From: Paraspadella gotoi
Taxonomy: Eukaryota; Chaetognatha
Assembly (NCBI GenBank): GCA_051294375.1
Contig: CM119271.1
Location: 614,721 to 678,720, forward strand
DNA: 64,000 bases
Direction of reading: 5' to 3'
The notes under the pieces: model-generated
Database searches by the model: none
Seen by the model: the letters and a program-made list of their open reading frames with translations, nothing else
What the model was told of the DNA's origin: nothing
Part shown: positions 31,380 through 44,885 of the stretch, piece after piece
Layout: each line of letters begins with the position of its first letter
Numbering within the stretch: the first letter of the stretch is position 1
Position numbers and translations under genes: made by a program

Positions 31380-34300
31380 CACCAGTAACCGAAAGCAATC
31401 CGCGGGCTAAAAAAGTAAGGATTGCGCCCGAAAATGGGAGCGGGAGGGGTCTTGGGAAGCGCCGGATTGGCCATAGCGGCGAAAAAATCGATCGCTTTCC
31501 ACATCTCTGTGTTTTGATGCTCCCGCGAAGCCAGGCGCAGCTCCTCCATCACTGGTTGGCAGAAACATGGGAGGATTGCTATAATTTTGGCTCAACCTCA
31601 AGCACTGAGATCATGTTTCACTTCTAAGGAAATTCTGAGCCCCCTTCTTTCCGAACCCGGATATTGTTGTCATACTTCTTCATGAGAATGAAGAAACAGT
31701 AAAGAAGGCCTCTGAGGAACTCCTCAAAGTATCGTTGGAAAAGGCGCGGATTGCAGCAAAAGTGGGTTTGAAAACAGTGACGAGCTGTTACGGCAAACAG
31801 ACACAAAACATCTCAAGTGACTATTTAGCTCAAACCTCGCTTCCACTGCCTTCTCCTCGCTCTCGAGAACGCCATCCAGGCAACGCCATCCGTCCAATTC
31901 ACCTCCACACCAACTATCCGTCTTAGCAAAGCTCGATTCGTCTAAACTCGTGGCCCTCCAACAACCTCCAACAGCTAGATTGGACTACAAAACGAAAATG
32001 GAAAAACCGACCGGAAGGATAGCGATGGAAAATTCCATAGGACCCGGACCCTGGAGTCAGTGGACCTTCAGTGAAAACCCGCAACTCCGTGGAATCTTCC
32101 AGAGAGAGAGACATGGCCGCCCAGGCCCTTCCGCCCTGGACACAGTCCAACAGGCCCCTCTGCTTCTGAAACATGGCCCATTGGCCAATCCCGGCCAGTT
32201 TCTGGAGTTGGATGAGGCCACAAGTATCGAATTTGATAACAGCTCCGGATCAGAAAGGGAACTGCCCCCCCACATCGCTGTATACATTCGAGGATGCGGG
32301 CGAGGGCGCGGCGGATCCCAATTTTTAACATCTGCAAGATCATGAAAAGGGCTTCCCACCTCGCCCGTCAAATATCAACGTGGGACCCCAACTACCCAAT
32401 CTTCCGCCCCGGTTGAAGTTGACGGCATCCTTGAAGCTAGAAGGACATGAGAAAAAAACAAAAACCTGATTAAACAAACGGAACCAATTACCGGAAAATG
32501 GGAAAAGCAACTTCAGTTTTTGAACGTTTAGGCAATGAAACCCTCAACAGGATTCGAGAAGAAGTAAAACAAAATAAACCGACTACAAAAAAATTTCGGC
32601 AGTGGCAGCACCATGAGGTTGTAATTTCCTCAGAGCCAGAAATTCATAAAACTGGTAGAACGCGGGCGCGGGCATGCTATTGTTTGCCAAAGAGCTCCGC
32701 CCCCGCCAAAATGTTGGTAAGGTTGAGCGCAAGGGCCATTGCCCTCACTCAAGCCAATCAGGAGATCATGGTTCTATCCCCCGCGGACAAGGGAAGAGTT
32801 GCGGTAATCATGGGCGCCGCTTGAGGGAAATCCGGTGGTACGCCATACCCAATTGGGATGATATCATAGGGCCACTCTTTGACTGCGGCTCCCCTGAACT
32901 GCGTGAGTCTACTTCAAGGTTCGATTGGCCCATTTCTATGCCCAGCTGGTGGCTTAGGATGGGCAAGTCAACATCAAGTCCTCTGGCCCAGGATTTTTAT
33001 ATGGAAGGGACTATGAGTGGAAGCTTTGGCCTTTTGATTGTTGCATTTGGCAGAGTCAGTCCTTTCTGAGTTATTCAGAAAGGCAGATGCATACTATACT
33101 GGCCGTGAGCCATAGGACCTCCTCAAGACCTCTTAATCACTTGCAGACCCAGCATTACATTGCGAGAATCAAGTGGACATGTGAGAAGGAGGTGAATGGG
33201 TTAATTCCAATGATCTATGTGCTAATTCAGCGCAAAGAGGGTGGCTTATTGAAATTTTCAGTCTACTGCAAACCGACCCACACCGATCAGTACATTTCCT
33301 TTGACTCTCATGCCCCCTTATCCCACAAGTTCGCCATGGTCAGAGCCCTTACCAGAAGAGCTCAGCCGATTCTGTCGACCCCCGAGCTTCAGGCCGCCGA
33401 GCTTGAGCACATCAAAAGAGCCTTGGCGATCAATGGATACCCTCTGTGAGCCTTCGAGAAGGCTAGGTATCGGCCGCGCCTGGCTGAGGGCAGTGGCCAA
33501 CCAGGGGCTGCCCAAGTAACCGCTGACGCAGTTTCTTCCTCCGCCCCCCAGGAGGAAGAAAGGGTGATTGCTGCTGAAGAGCCTACCGCGCCCACCACAG
33601 CGCATCAGGAAGATAAGCGCCCTAAGAACGTGGGTCACCTGTCCCTCCCCTTCCACCAGGGGATCACTGAAGCATTGGTGCGGGTGCTGGCAAAGCAGGG
33701 AATCTCCACCTCAGTGACGACCCGTGGCTCTCTATGTGAGCATTTCGTGAAACCGAAAGATAAAATTCCCAGACCAAAAACATCAGGAGCCGTCTAGTGG
33801 GCGGCCTGTGCAGGGGAGGGCAACCAAGCCTGCACAGCAGCATACGTGGGCGAGACAGGCAAGTCTCTGACAGATCGATTCCAGCAACAAACAAAGCCTT
33901 ATCGTGATGCCCGAGGTCACTACTTGTCAGCAATTGCCGAACACTCGGCAAATACAGGCCATCTGTTCAGAGAATTAGACGGTCTTGTGCTGTCCCATGA
34001 CCCGAACTGGTTCTCAAGAGGTATTAGAGGGCCAGTCTACATCAAAGCTCTCGAGCCCTCTTTGAACCGTGATGGAGGACGATTCAATCTCCCTCCAAGC
34101 TATGATTCGCTTATCAAAAGCGTGGTGAAGTCCCCGCCTCCACCACCTCTGTACAATGACTCCCCTACCTCCACTCAACGAGGCAGGCAGAGACCCTTTC
34201 GCAGCCAATGGACAGGTGATGCCTCTCCTTCAAATGCAGCAACTCAGTCCCTCTCTCTGTGGACTGAGCGTCGCCCAAAACGACGGCTGCAGGAGGAGGG

Positions 34301-34502
34301 AGAGGAGTCCACCACTCCTGCCGCGAAAGCAGCAAGAACGGACACCCACCCATCTCACCAGCAGGCGAGAAGAGTGCAGTCAGCAAGCGTAACAGGCCAG
34401 AGAGACATAAGAATAGCACTAGGAATGTTCCCGCAAGGAGCAATCCCCAGCCCGGCACTTACCAGCTCAGTAACACTCTCCTCTCAATCATTGACATGCT
34501 AA
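31380..34502 (+). pseudogene. Penelope-like retroelement copy C (RT and GIY-YIG), most complete copy
   Basis: Covers the same ground as copy A with longer open stretches. 31950-32345 is a Ser/Gly/Arg-rich N-terminal part. 32498-32824 ends in SPADKGRVAVIM, matching the conserved P-A-D-K-G of Penelope reverse transcriptases. 32900-33020 is the degraded motif B region. 33087-33449 is the RT thumb with SVYCKPTHTDQYISFDSH and a C-terminal ALAINGYPL. 33564-33797 is the connector (GHLSLPFHQGI, FVKPKDKIPRP). 33797-34502 holds the GIY-YIG nuclease. Frame changes occur at least between each block, so no full protein is made as the sequence stands. Confidence 0.88.
33797..34502 (+). pseudogene. GIY-YIG endonuclease domain of Penelope copy C, with C-terminal tail
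   Basis: The open frame reads YVGETGKSLTDRFQQ, corresponding to the YIG half of GIY-YIG and its catalytic Arg helix. Then come AIAEHSANTGHLF, the segment REIRGPVYIKALEPSLNRD-like with its conserved Glu (YIKALEPSLNRDGGRFNLPP), and a Pro-rich, basic tail ending SSQSLTC before the stop. The 'GIY' half lies before a frame change near 33797. In these elements the nuclease nicks the target site. A Pro/Gln/Arg-rich extension of about 110 residues after the nuclease is unusual in length. Confidence 0.8.
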
Positions 34503-36299
34503 TGACCTGACCACATCGTCCTTGTTTCTCCTTTGCTCCACCAAGGGGGGCCAGCTCATTTTGAGTTCTATCTTATCTCTTATATTTCATCTTTTCTTTA
34601 ACTTAACTTCCTGTTAGAAATGATTTTAATATCAAACAAATTCTCTTCGTGAATATCTTGAATCACGTAATTGGTTTTATGTCTCAACTTTAATGATTTT
34701 TATATTATCTTACTCTCATTGGTCGATTTTCTAATCCAATAGTAGTTAGGAGTCTACGTCGTTCTTAGAGATCGAGGAAGACTTTTCAATGGAGATTTTC
34801 GTTCAAATCTGGACTACACAAACAATATAAACGCCCTGGTAAAAATTCTGAAAATATCAATGTAAAACACTGATTCCGATCCTGTGCATCTGAAGGCTCG
34901 CATTTTTTTCTCTTGTCAAATCATCATCATTTGATATCAAACACAAGCCAGAACAAATGACTAATCCCTGGACAAAAATTTTCCATCTCTGATTTTATAT
35001 AGAAATGAAAGGGATTTTTTTTCTTTGAAAACGATATAACGTGATGAGGTATGTCCTGTTCACAAATGGTCCAAATTTTGAATCGCTTTGGCAAGTGTCT
35101 GAAGGGCTCTCAAAATTTTCTTTACATTTTAATTTGGTTATTTTGATATGATACGATCATGGTAAAGTGAATTAGTCTATTTTGGTGAAATTTTATTTAA
35201 AGTAAAAGTAAAAGAGATCTAACGATCGAATTCTAAGAGTTTTCAGGGGAGTCAGATTCGGCATCTTTCTATGGCGAAATCTTCCAAAGAAGGGTGAATT
35301 TTCCGAAGATTTTGGTTAATATTTCCCTTATAATTTATTGTCCCCCCCCCGGATTTTTTTGAAACAACTTAATATAACAAATTGCCATCATTCTAATCTT
35401 GGCCGGTATAAGAGATATATAATAAAACTCGGGCTTTGTTCGTCAGACGCTTAGTCCATATAGTTTATGATTGATTCTCAATATTTTAAAAGAAGATCTC
35501 TCTCTTCTCATGGTCCATGTAAAATTTAGTCTTTGTATAAAGAAGGAAACTTTATTTTTGAAGAGATTGCCCTGGGACCATAAGGTAAATGATTGATTTA
35601 CTAAGATTATTAAATAGTGAAATTAGTATTAATAAATGGTTATTTTTTGTAGCTTTTGAGCTTCCACAGCTCTTTCCAATGGCTCTTCTAGCTCTTCCAA
35701 TGGCTCTACTGATTGCTATTTCGATTGTCCTTATAACTGTCAACTGAATTACAACTAACTTCAATTAATACTACTAATGGCGTTACGGTTATTGATGAGT
35801 CAACAAATAGAGAAATTAATATGAAGATGCTCAATTGTGTTCCCAAGTCCGTAAGGAAATGTGCAATCTCTAACAATCCCTAACAAATGTAATTTTTTCA
35901 CATTTCACATTTCAAATTCTATATTTCATTTAATTTATTATTTAGCAAATTGTTATTTCACTATTATTCGCTTTAAAATCTTATATCTTTGTTGTACATT
36001 GCACAAATGTATCATATTACCTCTTTCTCCTTCTCCCCCTATCTCTCTCTCTTTCTTTAAAAACTTATATCTTTGTTGTACATTGCACAAATGTATCAAT
36101 ATTACCTCTCTCTCTCACTCTCTCCCTGTTTGACCATTTCACTTTCTTTTCAAAAACTCACTCAATCTGTCCTTGCCTTCACCTGTCCTCACCTCTGACC
36201 ACTATTCTGTCTCACCACTTTTTGGAAACTTTACCTTTTTCTCTCTCTCTCTCTCTCTCTCACACATTTACTTTTGCAAAAGTTTTTTGATAGTCTGTC
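34503..36299 (+). mobile_element. 3' non-coding part of Penelope unit C
   Basis: Colinear with 23171-25427 but about 450 bases shorter: sequence equal to 24260-24760 is missing around 35620. AT-rich and non-coding. Confidence 0.6.
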
Positions 36300-36344
36300 A
36301 AACACTGATGAAGGCTCGAAACAAGAGTCGAAACATGTCTGTTT
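36300..36344 (+). ncRNA. Small hammerhead ribozyme motif (Penelope unit C)
   Basis: Same motif as at 25428-25471: AAACA, CTGATGA, stem II GGCTC-gaaacaa-GAGTC, GAAAC-AT-GTC, TGTTT. The stem II loop has one extra A; the core is unchanged. Predicted cleavage follows C36339. Confidence 0.75.
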
Positions 36345-36410
36345 TAATATTGAATAAAAATCGTTGGAGTAAACAAACTCTAAACTTTGTTTTCCGCTAA
36401 AATAAAAAAA

Positions 36411-37440
36411 ATGAAAAAACCTGTTTCCCTTTTTGCTTTGTAAATAAAGCTGCATTAATTAATCAATTAATTAATCTCAATCAATCAATAATCAACTAAT
36501 CAATCAAAAATAATGAATCAATTTTTTTATCAATCAATTAATTAATCAATTAATTTATCCATCAACTAATTAATCAATTTATTTATCAATAAATTAATTA
36601 AAAAGAACCAATTAATTAATTAATCAATCAATTAATCAATCAATTAAACAATGTCAGTTGTTATCATTGTCGTCATCTCCAACATCGTTGTGCTTTTGTC
36701 CTGGTCAGTGACCTGATAAAGACCTAAAAACTAACAGGCCTGATATGAATTCATTAAATTGATCAAAATCAATCATTCAATTAATCATGACGGTGTTATC
36801 CTCATCGTCATCATCATCATCATCATGATCGTCATTTCTTTTGTCATAATGAAAAGACAAAAAAACAAAAAAACAAAAAATGCCAGAACTGATCAGTTAA
36901 TTAATTATTCAATCAATTAATCAAATATTCAATCAATCAATCAAAAAATTAAGCAATCAATTAATTTGTCATCGTCGGTGTTATCATTGTTGTGGTCGCC
37001 ATCATTAATTATTTAATTAATTAATTAAAAAATTTTAATAATGTTTGTGGTGACTCAAAACAGGAATTTATAAAAAAATTTGAGGGTGTGTTTTTTGTGA
37101 TAAAGAAAAACTGGTATTATCAAAAACAGTAAAAAAGCAAAAATGATAAAAATAATAACAACAACAACTAGTATTTACATTGGCTGAGAAAAAGGTCAGC
37201 TATAACAAGGTCGGGTAAGAACAGGTCATTCTTATTGACCACTACTGTACTACGGGTCACAAAGTACAAAGACTGTCATTGTATTCGTCGTTGTTCAAAT
37301 CATTTGAGCTCCCAAATGTTCCATGTTATTCTTTTAATTAATATGTAATTAATTAAATAATTTATTATTTTTCAACTAATTGATTAATTAATTAATTACC
37401 GCTAATGATCGTGGACAGATCTGGCATTGCTCAAACTTGT
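36411..37440 (-). mobile_element. Right inverted arm (HINE-like) of Penelope unit C
   Basis: Near-identical to 25545-26556, ending gctcaaacttgt at 37430-37440. Here the outer flank (attaataattttgatttatt) equals the reverse complement of the left flank of unit A at about 18170-18200. Confidence 0.7.
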
Positions 37441-38925
37441 TTATTAATAATTTTGATTTATTTATTATAGAGAGAGATTTAAGCTCTACAGAATCATATT
37501 AAAAATTGAAAAATTAAAAAAATTTTTATAGTATTAGGAAGCCGCTATAGAAAAAGAAGCCAGTGACTTTTTTCTTATATTTTTATATCGATAGAGGTGG
37601 AATGACCGGGAATATTGTAAATCTCAAGTTTCGCTTTAATCGGACCTCACATTGTGGAGAAATCTTAGGAAACCCATCAAAATTCCACCCTTTTTTTTTT
37701 CAACATTCTCGCCTTTTAGAGATTTTTGCCGATTCTGACTTCCTCTTACAAACTTATAATTCCGCTAGTTAATTTTTTTTTCTTAAACGACGCGAAGGGA
37801 ATCTACAACTTTCTGTTATTTTATGATTTCTGGGTAAAAAATAATAATAAATTACATTAACATTGGGATATTATGAAAGTATAATGTCTTGTGAAGCCTG
37901 TGAGAGTTAAATAATTAAAAAATTCGCCTATTTATTATTGAAAAATGACAGTAAAGTGAAGAAGTTGAATGTCTTCCGGCTCATTTCAGTAAACATCCTC
38001 TGTTTCTAGCATAAAATAATGTTTACTTTTTGCTGGTGGAAAAGAAAGATAAATACTTAGCTGTGATGAGGTGAATAATATTTGTAAGATTTTGTAAGCA
38101 TGCTTGAAAATCAGACAAGCAAATATTTAAGTAACAAAAAATTCACATTTTCTTTATCCAAAAAACTTTAAAGTTTTACTAGAGTACAATTTAGCCTTTT
38201 TTCTTTCAGAATCATAAAATAATTAAATTTTCATTTATCTTATGGGTGTCATTAGTTTTTAAAATTCATTATAATTTTGACTTAGTTTGACACTCACCCT
38301 GTAAGGAGGTTCAGCATAAGTAATTCTAAAATTGTATCTTGTATGTGCCCTATGATTATGGCTTCATTTTGGTACTATTACCATCCCTTTATCTTTATTC
38401 CTTCAAAAGATATTAGGAAAAATCTGTTTTTTTTCAACCTTCCTTTAATTTCTTTTTAAATAAAAATTTCGCGATTCAAACCGGACTATTTCATTTAAAC
38501 CTGATCATTTATGTCAAAATCATTTTATAAAATGAAAAAAGAAAAATAGGACAAGCTCTTCAGACACAAAGCTATCAGAATCGCGAAATTCGAAGTCGCT
38601 CATGTAACAGGAACATATAGCAATCCCGTTTGCAATTTTAAGTTTGTAAACTTCCCTTCATTTCTATAGTAAAATGAGGTTTGAAAATTCTCCGGAGATG
38701 AGTAGTGCATTTCCCCTGACTTGTTTGATATTAAATCCTTTATCAAATGCCATAAAATGAATAGGACAAGCTCTTCAGATGTAACACTCTCGGAATCGTG
38801 TGTTTTTACAAGTAGTTTTTTTAACCGAATTTCTGGCAAACGCGTTTGCAATTTGGTAGTCAGATTTGAACGGAATTCTCTATTAGAAAATGTTGAATTT
38901 TTTTTTAAGCGAGATTCTCGTCTGA
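37441..38925. other. AT-rich region, no recognised gene
   Basis: One short internal duplication: the block aataggacaagctcttcaga occurs at about 38547 and 38760 with similar flanks. Two short frames (37563-37772 and 38721-38925) have no recognisable domain. No tRNA or known repeat seen. Confidence 0.4.
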
Positions 38926-38950
38926 NNNNNNNNNNNNNNNNNNNNNNNNN
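38926..38950. other. Assembly gap (25 N)
   Basis: Followed directly by the reverse complement of the sequence left of 18190. Confidence 0.95.
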
Positions 38951-39710
38951 TTATATGTATTTTTTTTATTTGCTTTTTGTTCAGTGCGAGAGGGGAAAAA
39001 AAAAAAGAGAGTATGTTAGAGAATATAACGTATGTATAAGCACCATATTATGCAATATTGCCAATAAAGCAGATCAATCCTTTTGGTACAAACTTGTTTG
39101 TAACATCAAAAACCTTATGGATTTTAAAAAAAGTAGACTTAAATTTAAAGAAAGACAACAAAAAATATTAGAAATAAAATTTTTAGTTTTAATAAAATTT
39201 TAAAAAGTTTAATTTATATTTTAATTTAACTTATAATTACAGTTTTTTTTTTAGATGAAAAAATTATTTTGTTCAGCTCAGATTTTATTTCAATATATTA
39301 AAAAGATAATTAAAAAAATAAATATGTAATTTTTTTCATAGATTCTCAACCAAAGAGGAAGAGAAAACAAAAGAAAACCAAAAAATAAAAGAAGAGAATA
39401 AGAAAAAGTGATAAAAAAATTAAGAGCAAACAATTTAAATGTTGAAATAAATATTGAAAAAAGATTTTAAAAAAGAAAAATCAAGAAAAAGCAGGGGTTG
39501 CAAAGAGTATAATACATTAAATACCTTTTATTTCTAACCAATAAAAACAAATGATCAGGGAAGCGAACACGCAGGGTTATTATAGCTTCCGGGTTCAATC
39601 CTTTATTCTGAATTTTTCTATCGCTCCCGGTTTCGGGTTCTTCAAAAATCGGCCGCTTCCACAGTGTTCGCTTCGCTTTTCCGGATTGCTCCACAATCTC
39701 TGCTTTCAAG
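38951..39710 (-). repeat. Inverted copy of 17440-18190
   Basis: Shares ttcagtgcgagagg, gcatattgccaataaagcag-like and cgggttcaatcctttattct blocks with the repeat at 17330-18190 in opposite orientation. If the gap is a misjoin, it is the missing outer part of a right-hand arm. Confidence 0.6.
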
Positions 39711-40089
39711 CTTGAAAAGTTAAATAAAAATTAGTACCTACAATTTTGCTAAAATTTTTGATAATAAATTTATTACAACAATAAAAACCTTTAAAAATAA
39801 TCTATTATCATCGGAGGCTGAATTTCACTGTTTTTTAAATTTTTTTTTAATAAAACAAAAAAATTTTAAAAAGTCTCGTACACCTTTATCAACTTTTTAA
39901 AGCTCTACAGAATCTATTAAAAAAAATTGAAAAATTAAAAAAAATTGTTATAGTAATAAAATAATCTTTAAATGCTTCGTGCGTTAATCAATAAAACAAT
40001 TTTAAAAATTATTTTTATTTTCATATTCTCTCACAGTTACTTAACCATTATTTATTTGAGAGAACTTTCTACGTTTTCAACCTGCTTCC

Positions 40090-40830
40090 GGCCTACTTAG
40101 TTTACATGGTGACATTTTACAAGCGGCGGTAAAAAAAAACGCTGTCATTTGCAAACCAGTGGTTAAAATAATTAAAGTCATTTATGTGCTTCAAATTATA
40201 TATTGATCGGTTAAAAAATACCTTGACAATGAGTGGAGAAGTGGGCTTTTTAAAATCTGGTTTCATTTTCAAACTCACTGTTTTTTTAAACAAAGTATTT
40301 TTTAAGATATTAACAATATTAATATCCTCAGAAAGCTCTTAAAAATATGACAGAGAATGATATACTTACGAAAAGCTCTCAACATAAAAATTAAGCTACC
40401 CAGCCTTGTTTGAATTAAGAGAGGTCCAAAAGTAAATATTTAAAATTTTAAATCATTTATAAAAATATATGACCTGTTTAAATTATTATAACATAAAATA
40501 TTATTATTTATGTAAGTATCATGAAAGAGCCTGAGAAAAAACAGATTTAAGATAACCAATCACAATTTGATAAATATCTCAGAAGAGTTTGAAATTAATT
40601 TTCAACAATCAATTATTTTTATTAATAACGGACATGTGTTTTACGGGCTTGTAACTAGCAACGAAACGAAAGGATTACACCACGAGAAAAATCTTAAATT
40701 TACCCTCCAGCATTTAACTTTAGGAAAGATTTTTTTTTTAGTATCCAATTAAATTAAAAGCTGGGCCGACTTAAATCTTATACTACAGTATTCATTAGAG
40801 TGATGTGAAAAATGATAAATTTTCAAAAAA
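40090..40830 (+). repeat. Dispersed repeat family with four copies
   Basis: Shares tacatggtgacattttacaa, tcatttgcaaaccagtggtt, gaatgatatacttacgaaa-like and aaagctgggccga blocks with 50720-51370, 55200-55900 and 63170-63800. The first and third, and the second and fourth, are the closest pairs, as expected from the direct duplication of a region that already held two family members. Non-coding; class unknown. Confidence 0.65.
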
Positions 40831-41512
40831 TTAAAATTTAGCATATAAAACATGAAAAAAAAACCATAAAATATTTTGGTAAATTATTTTTTTAATTTTA
40901 TACATTAGTAGGACCAGTGAGCTATATTTATATATAGTAATAAATATATATAATATATAAGTATATAATAAGTTAAATTGCAAATTGCAAAATTTTTAAA
41001 TTTTAAGATCGGATTTGGATTCCTTGCAAAAAAGTTTTATATCAGAAAAGTATAATTTTTTTTTATTAAAAATTTTTTCATTAAGTTGGTTAAAAATATA
41101 AAAAACTATATTTAAAACATCAATTTTTAATTTCGTTTTTATAATTTAACCTAATAATTTTGAAAAAAGATTTATATTTTTCTTTTATCAACTTTTAACG
41201 ATGAACCCTGAATCTGTTCTCAGAATTTTAAAAAAAATATATTTTTGAAATCTTAACATACATAAGGGTAGTATTATATACAAAATAACGCTGACTGGGC
41301 TACTATACTTTGTAAAAAAAAATAATTACAGATTAATATTCCACTAAATAATAGTTTTCAAGATATAAAACTGCTAAATTTTGATTCCAAACTTTCACTT
41401 CACCCTAGTATTCATAAGTACGTCATTTCCTCTTAATAAGGGGTAGTGAAAAGATGGGAGATTAAAATTCAAATAGTTGTTCATCGAACAGGTTTATGTA
41501 CTAATGAACAAT

Positions 41513-44500
41513 CACGGTTCCTTTTTACATTCGATTTTACTGCTGGGCATGGACGTGCACAAGACATGAGATTGTCCCGGGATACCGTTTCCGGATCCCT
41601 TTGGCCTCACACAAAAAAAGGTAATCAAATTTTTCCTAATGACCATACTTTCCTTTCTTAAATGCTAATATTTTAAAATTAGCTATACTTAAAATCCACA
41701 TATAACAGTAGAGTATAAAAAAAATTCTATAAAAACTGTTTAAATTTTTTTTAAAAAAATGACAAATATCATGCATCATCCCAAATCTATATGAAACAAC
41801 TCTTTTCTTCTGTTTGAGGCATAAACCATATATTCCTCTATCTGTTATAGTTCTATTTGCTAAATTTAATTTCTTCTTTATTAAATAATTTATTAATTTT
41901 TTTTCAAATAATTTAAATTTAAAAAAAATCATAACTATGCCCAAACATGATTTGAAGAAAAAAATTACTTCAATATCTATAAGGCCGCCCCTACTTACCT
42001 AACCGATAACTTCATTACTTCCATAATGAACTTAGATGATGTACATTCATGGTAGTTTATTGTAATGAGATATATTGACATAGAAAAATCATAATTTATC
42101 TTAAAATTTAAATATGATGACATACAATACTATATTCCTACACCTTTGAATCTTTTTTCTTTCAGCATAATAAATCATAATATACATTAATCTGTAATGT
42201 TCATTTGATGCTTTTAATAAGCTACGATTCTGTGTCATTGTTGTATCATTCGTCAATTATTAATACACTTTTTATAATCTTCTTTTTATTTTTACGTAAA
42301 TTACTGACTGCCTACTATTTACTTACTTTTGACAAAATCCCAAAAATTACGGTATTAAAAATTATGTCTGAACAACAGAACGAAAGTTTTTTTTTTTAAA
42401 TCACCATGCTATTTAATTTGGTTTGAACAACTTGATATAATTATTTATCTTGCGACATAAATTTTGAAAAAGTTTTTAAACAATCCTCTAACTAGACATT
42501 TTTTTAAGGGTTGTCAAACTGCTATAACTATTTCGATATTCGGACTGTCTTTGTAGGTTTTAAACTTAATCAGTAGCCTCTTTTATATGACAGAAAAAAA
42601 CACGTTTTTTTATTTCATGGAGTGCGGCATCAACAGTTCTAACAGCATATTAAACATCAGTATATTGTGTTAAGTATAGTTAGATTCCTCTATAGATTTT
42701 TTTTTTTGAAACGTTTTATATATTATTTATCTATTAATAATTTTTTGACACGCAAAACGTTTTTTTGATTACGCGATAATATAATTGTCAAAAAATTAAA
42801 ATACATTTAACAATAGTACCCATAGTTTAGATTCTGTATGTCTAGAATAGGATGAAAAAAAAACCTAGAAACTTGTCTTATAACAAATTTGACTCGGTAA
42901 GTGGAGGTAACTAAGTGCTCCTTACCAACGGCTATCCTCCATGCCTGATCGTTTCTTCTCTACTAATTTTTTAATTTTAATCCATTGAAAGGCGAAAAAA
43001 AAGACAATTCAGTAATTCTATGGTGGCATTACTAAGTGGTAATAGCGAGAAATCTGTTGACATCAGTGACATGATAATAATGACCTTTTATGTCTGCGTA
43101 CAATGGCGGGGCAGTAAACAGAAACCTTAAAACAAAAAGTCAGTCACATGCACACGCTTTTCGGCGAATTTTTTTTTCTCTTAATTAACATCCATGGATG
43201 ATAAATAATTAGAATTAATTCCCTTTATACAAGCCGTTCGTCTATATTTCAAAAGAAAATTATCAATTACAATTCAACCACACATGATGTCTTGCCTTTG
43301 TCAGAAATATGGTCAGCAGTTAACAGTAATTTTTTAAAAATCTTTATTCTATGATAAACAAGCAGGTATATTCAAGCTTTTTCTTGCAGTTAAGATAAGA
43401 AATGAAAAATCGATTATTTTTTTTCACAGACAAGAAAGGCTAGACGTCCAGAGCAGCTGTTTATATCAAGACTGACAAACATTTTCATTATTTATCACTT
43501 ATTATTATATTTAAAAAAACCAGTATTTATCAACAAGCTACTATCAAATTTTTTTGCTTGTTTTGTTACTTTGTAAACTGAAAATTTTAATCGGTAATTA
43601 AAATATAATTTTCAGACTTTCCCTCTTTTTAATTACGACAAAAAGAAAAAACAAAAACATTTTATATTGCCTTTCATTGAAATTCTGCTAATGCACAAAA
43701 ACTGTTATACTTTAACTCGTATTTAAATTAAAAACGCTTTTGTAAAGAGTTTCATGGATTAAGAAATTTCAACAAAACTGTTCTAGAACCAATATGTTCC
43801 CATGATTAGGGCTTACATTTGATACCACCACCCACCTGTGCTTACCTCTTTTTATTTTTCTCAAAATCTATGTCAAGAAACATAACTTTTTTCTATTAAC
43901 CTTTTTTGTGCATCTTTGCATACGTTTTCATTTTAAACAACCTAACTTTTGCCTTTAAAAATGTCTACGTTGGTTGTTTATCTTTTAAATTATATTCCAA
44001 ACTGTTTCCACAGCGACTAACTATTTTATCATCAGTTTCAAACAACATTAAATTAGCATAAGTGAAATTTAAAAAAAAGTTTTCGTCCTGTCTTCATACA
44101 TAATTTAATATACCAATACCATTTATTTGGATCTTTGTGTCGCAAAAAGAAGTAAAATATAGCAGTCATGCCTATTACTAACAAATAAAAAAAGTATAAA
44201 ATCTATTATTAATTAAGCGAGAATGATATCAAACTGTACAAGTAGCTACTTAACAATCGACGCCATCATGAACACATTAATTATAATTATCCGTTCATTA
44301 TGTCTAAAAAAAACGAATTCAAAGTTAAAAATCTTTTACATATTATTTAATTTTATAAGATTATTTACTTTACTATGCAAAACAATCATCTACATAATAA
44401 CTTTACTATGTACTGTATCTGAAAGGCCTATATCTAAGGTAGGTAATGCTCCCATTATAATATATTAAATTTTTCTTCAATCATTTGGGCCATCAGTGTT

Positions 44501-44885
44501 ATAATTTTTTTTAATTTAAATCTATTTTGAAAAAATTAAATCAATATTTTAATAAAGAAAAATTTAATTACAAATAACACGTATTAAAGATAGATACATG
44601 GTTATGGACCTCAAAACGAAAGTAAATTGTTCATAGATTATGCCAGGCAGATGCATGATATTTTTATTTTTTAAAAAAATTTAAACCATTTTTAAATTTT
44701 TATCTACTTTTATTTGATGGTTAGTTATAGCTAATTGTAATATAATTATTAAAAAACTGTCATTAGGAAATAATTTGCATTAACCCTTTTTTGTGTGTAG
44801 CCCAACAGTCCGGCAAACGTATCCCGACATCCTCATCTTGCTGCACTCCATTTCCGAGAAATCGGATGTAAAAAGGGTAACCGTG
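41513..44885. mobile_element. 3.37 kb DNA transposon-like element with about 110-base terminal inverted repeats
   Basis: Left end cacggttcctttttacattc, right end (reverse complement) cacggttaccctttttacat. Inverted similarity continues for about 110 bases to cacacaaaaaaaggtaat / cacacaaaaaagggttaat. Copy 2 (around 56608) has the uninterrupted site aatgaacaatgatat, proving an insertion. The interior is AT-rich; short frames near 41636-41944 (- strand) and 44223-44468 have no transposase motif I recognise, so it is probably non-autonomous. The superfamily is undetermined. Confidence 0.8.

Noticed and set aside
41636-44468. Transposase in the 3.37 kb element
   Set aside because: The frames at 41636-41944 and 44223-44468 are short, Ile/Lys/Leu-rich and lack any catalytic motif I can point to.
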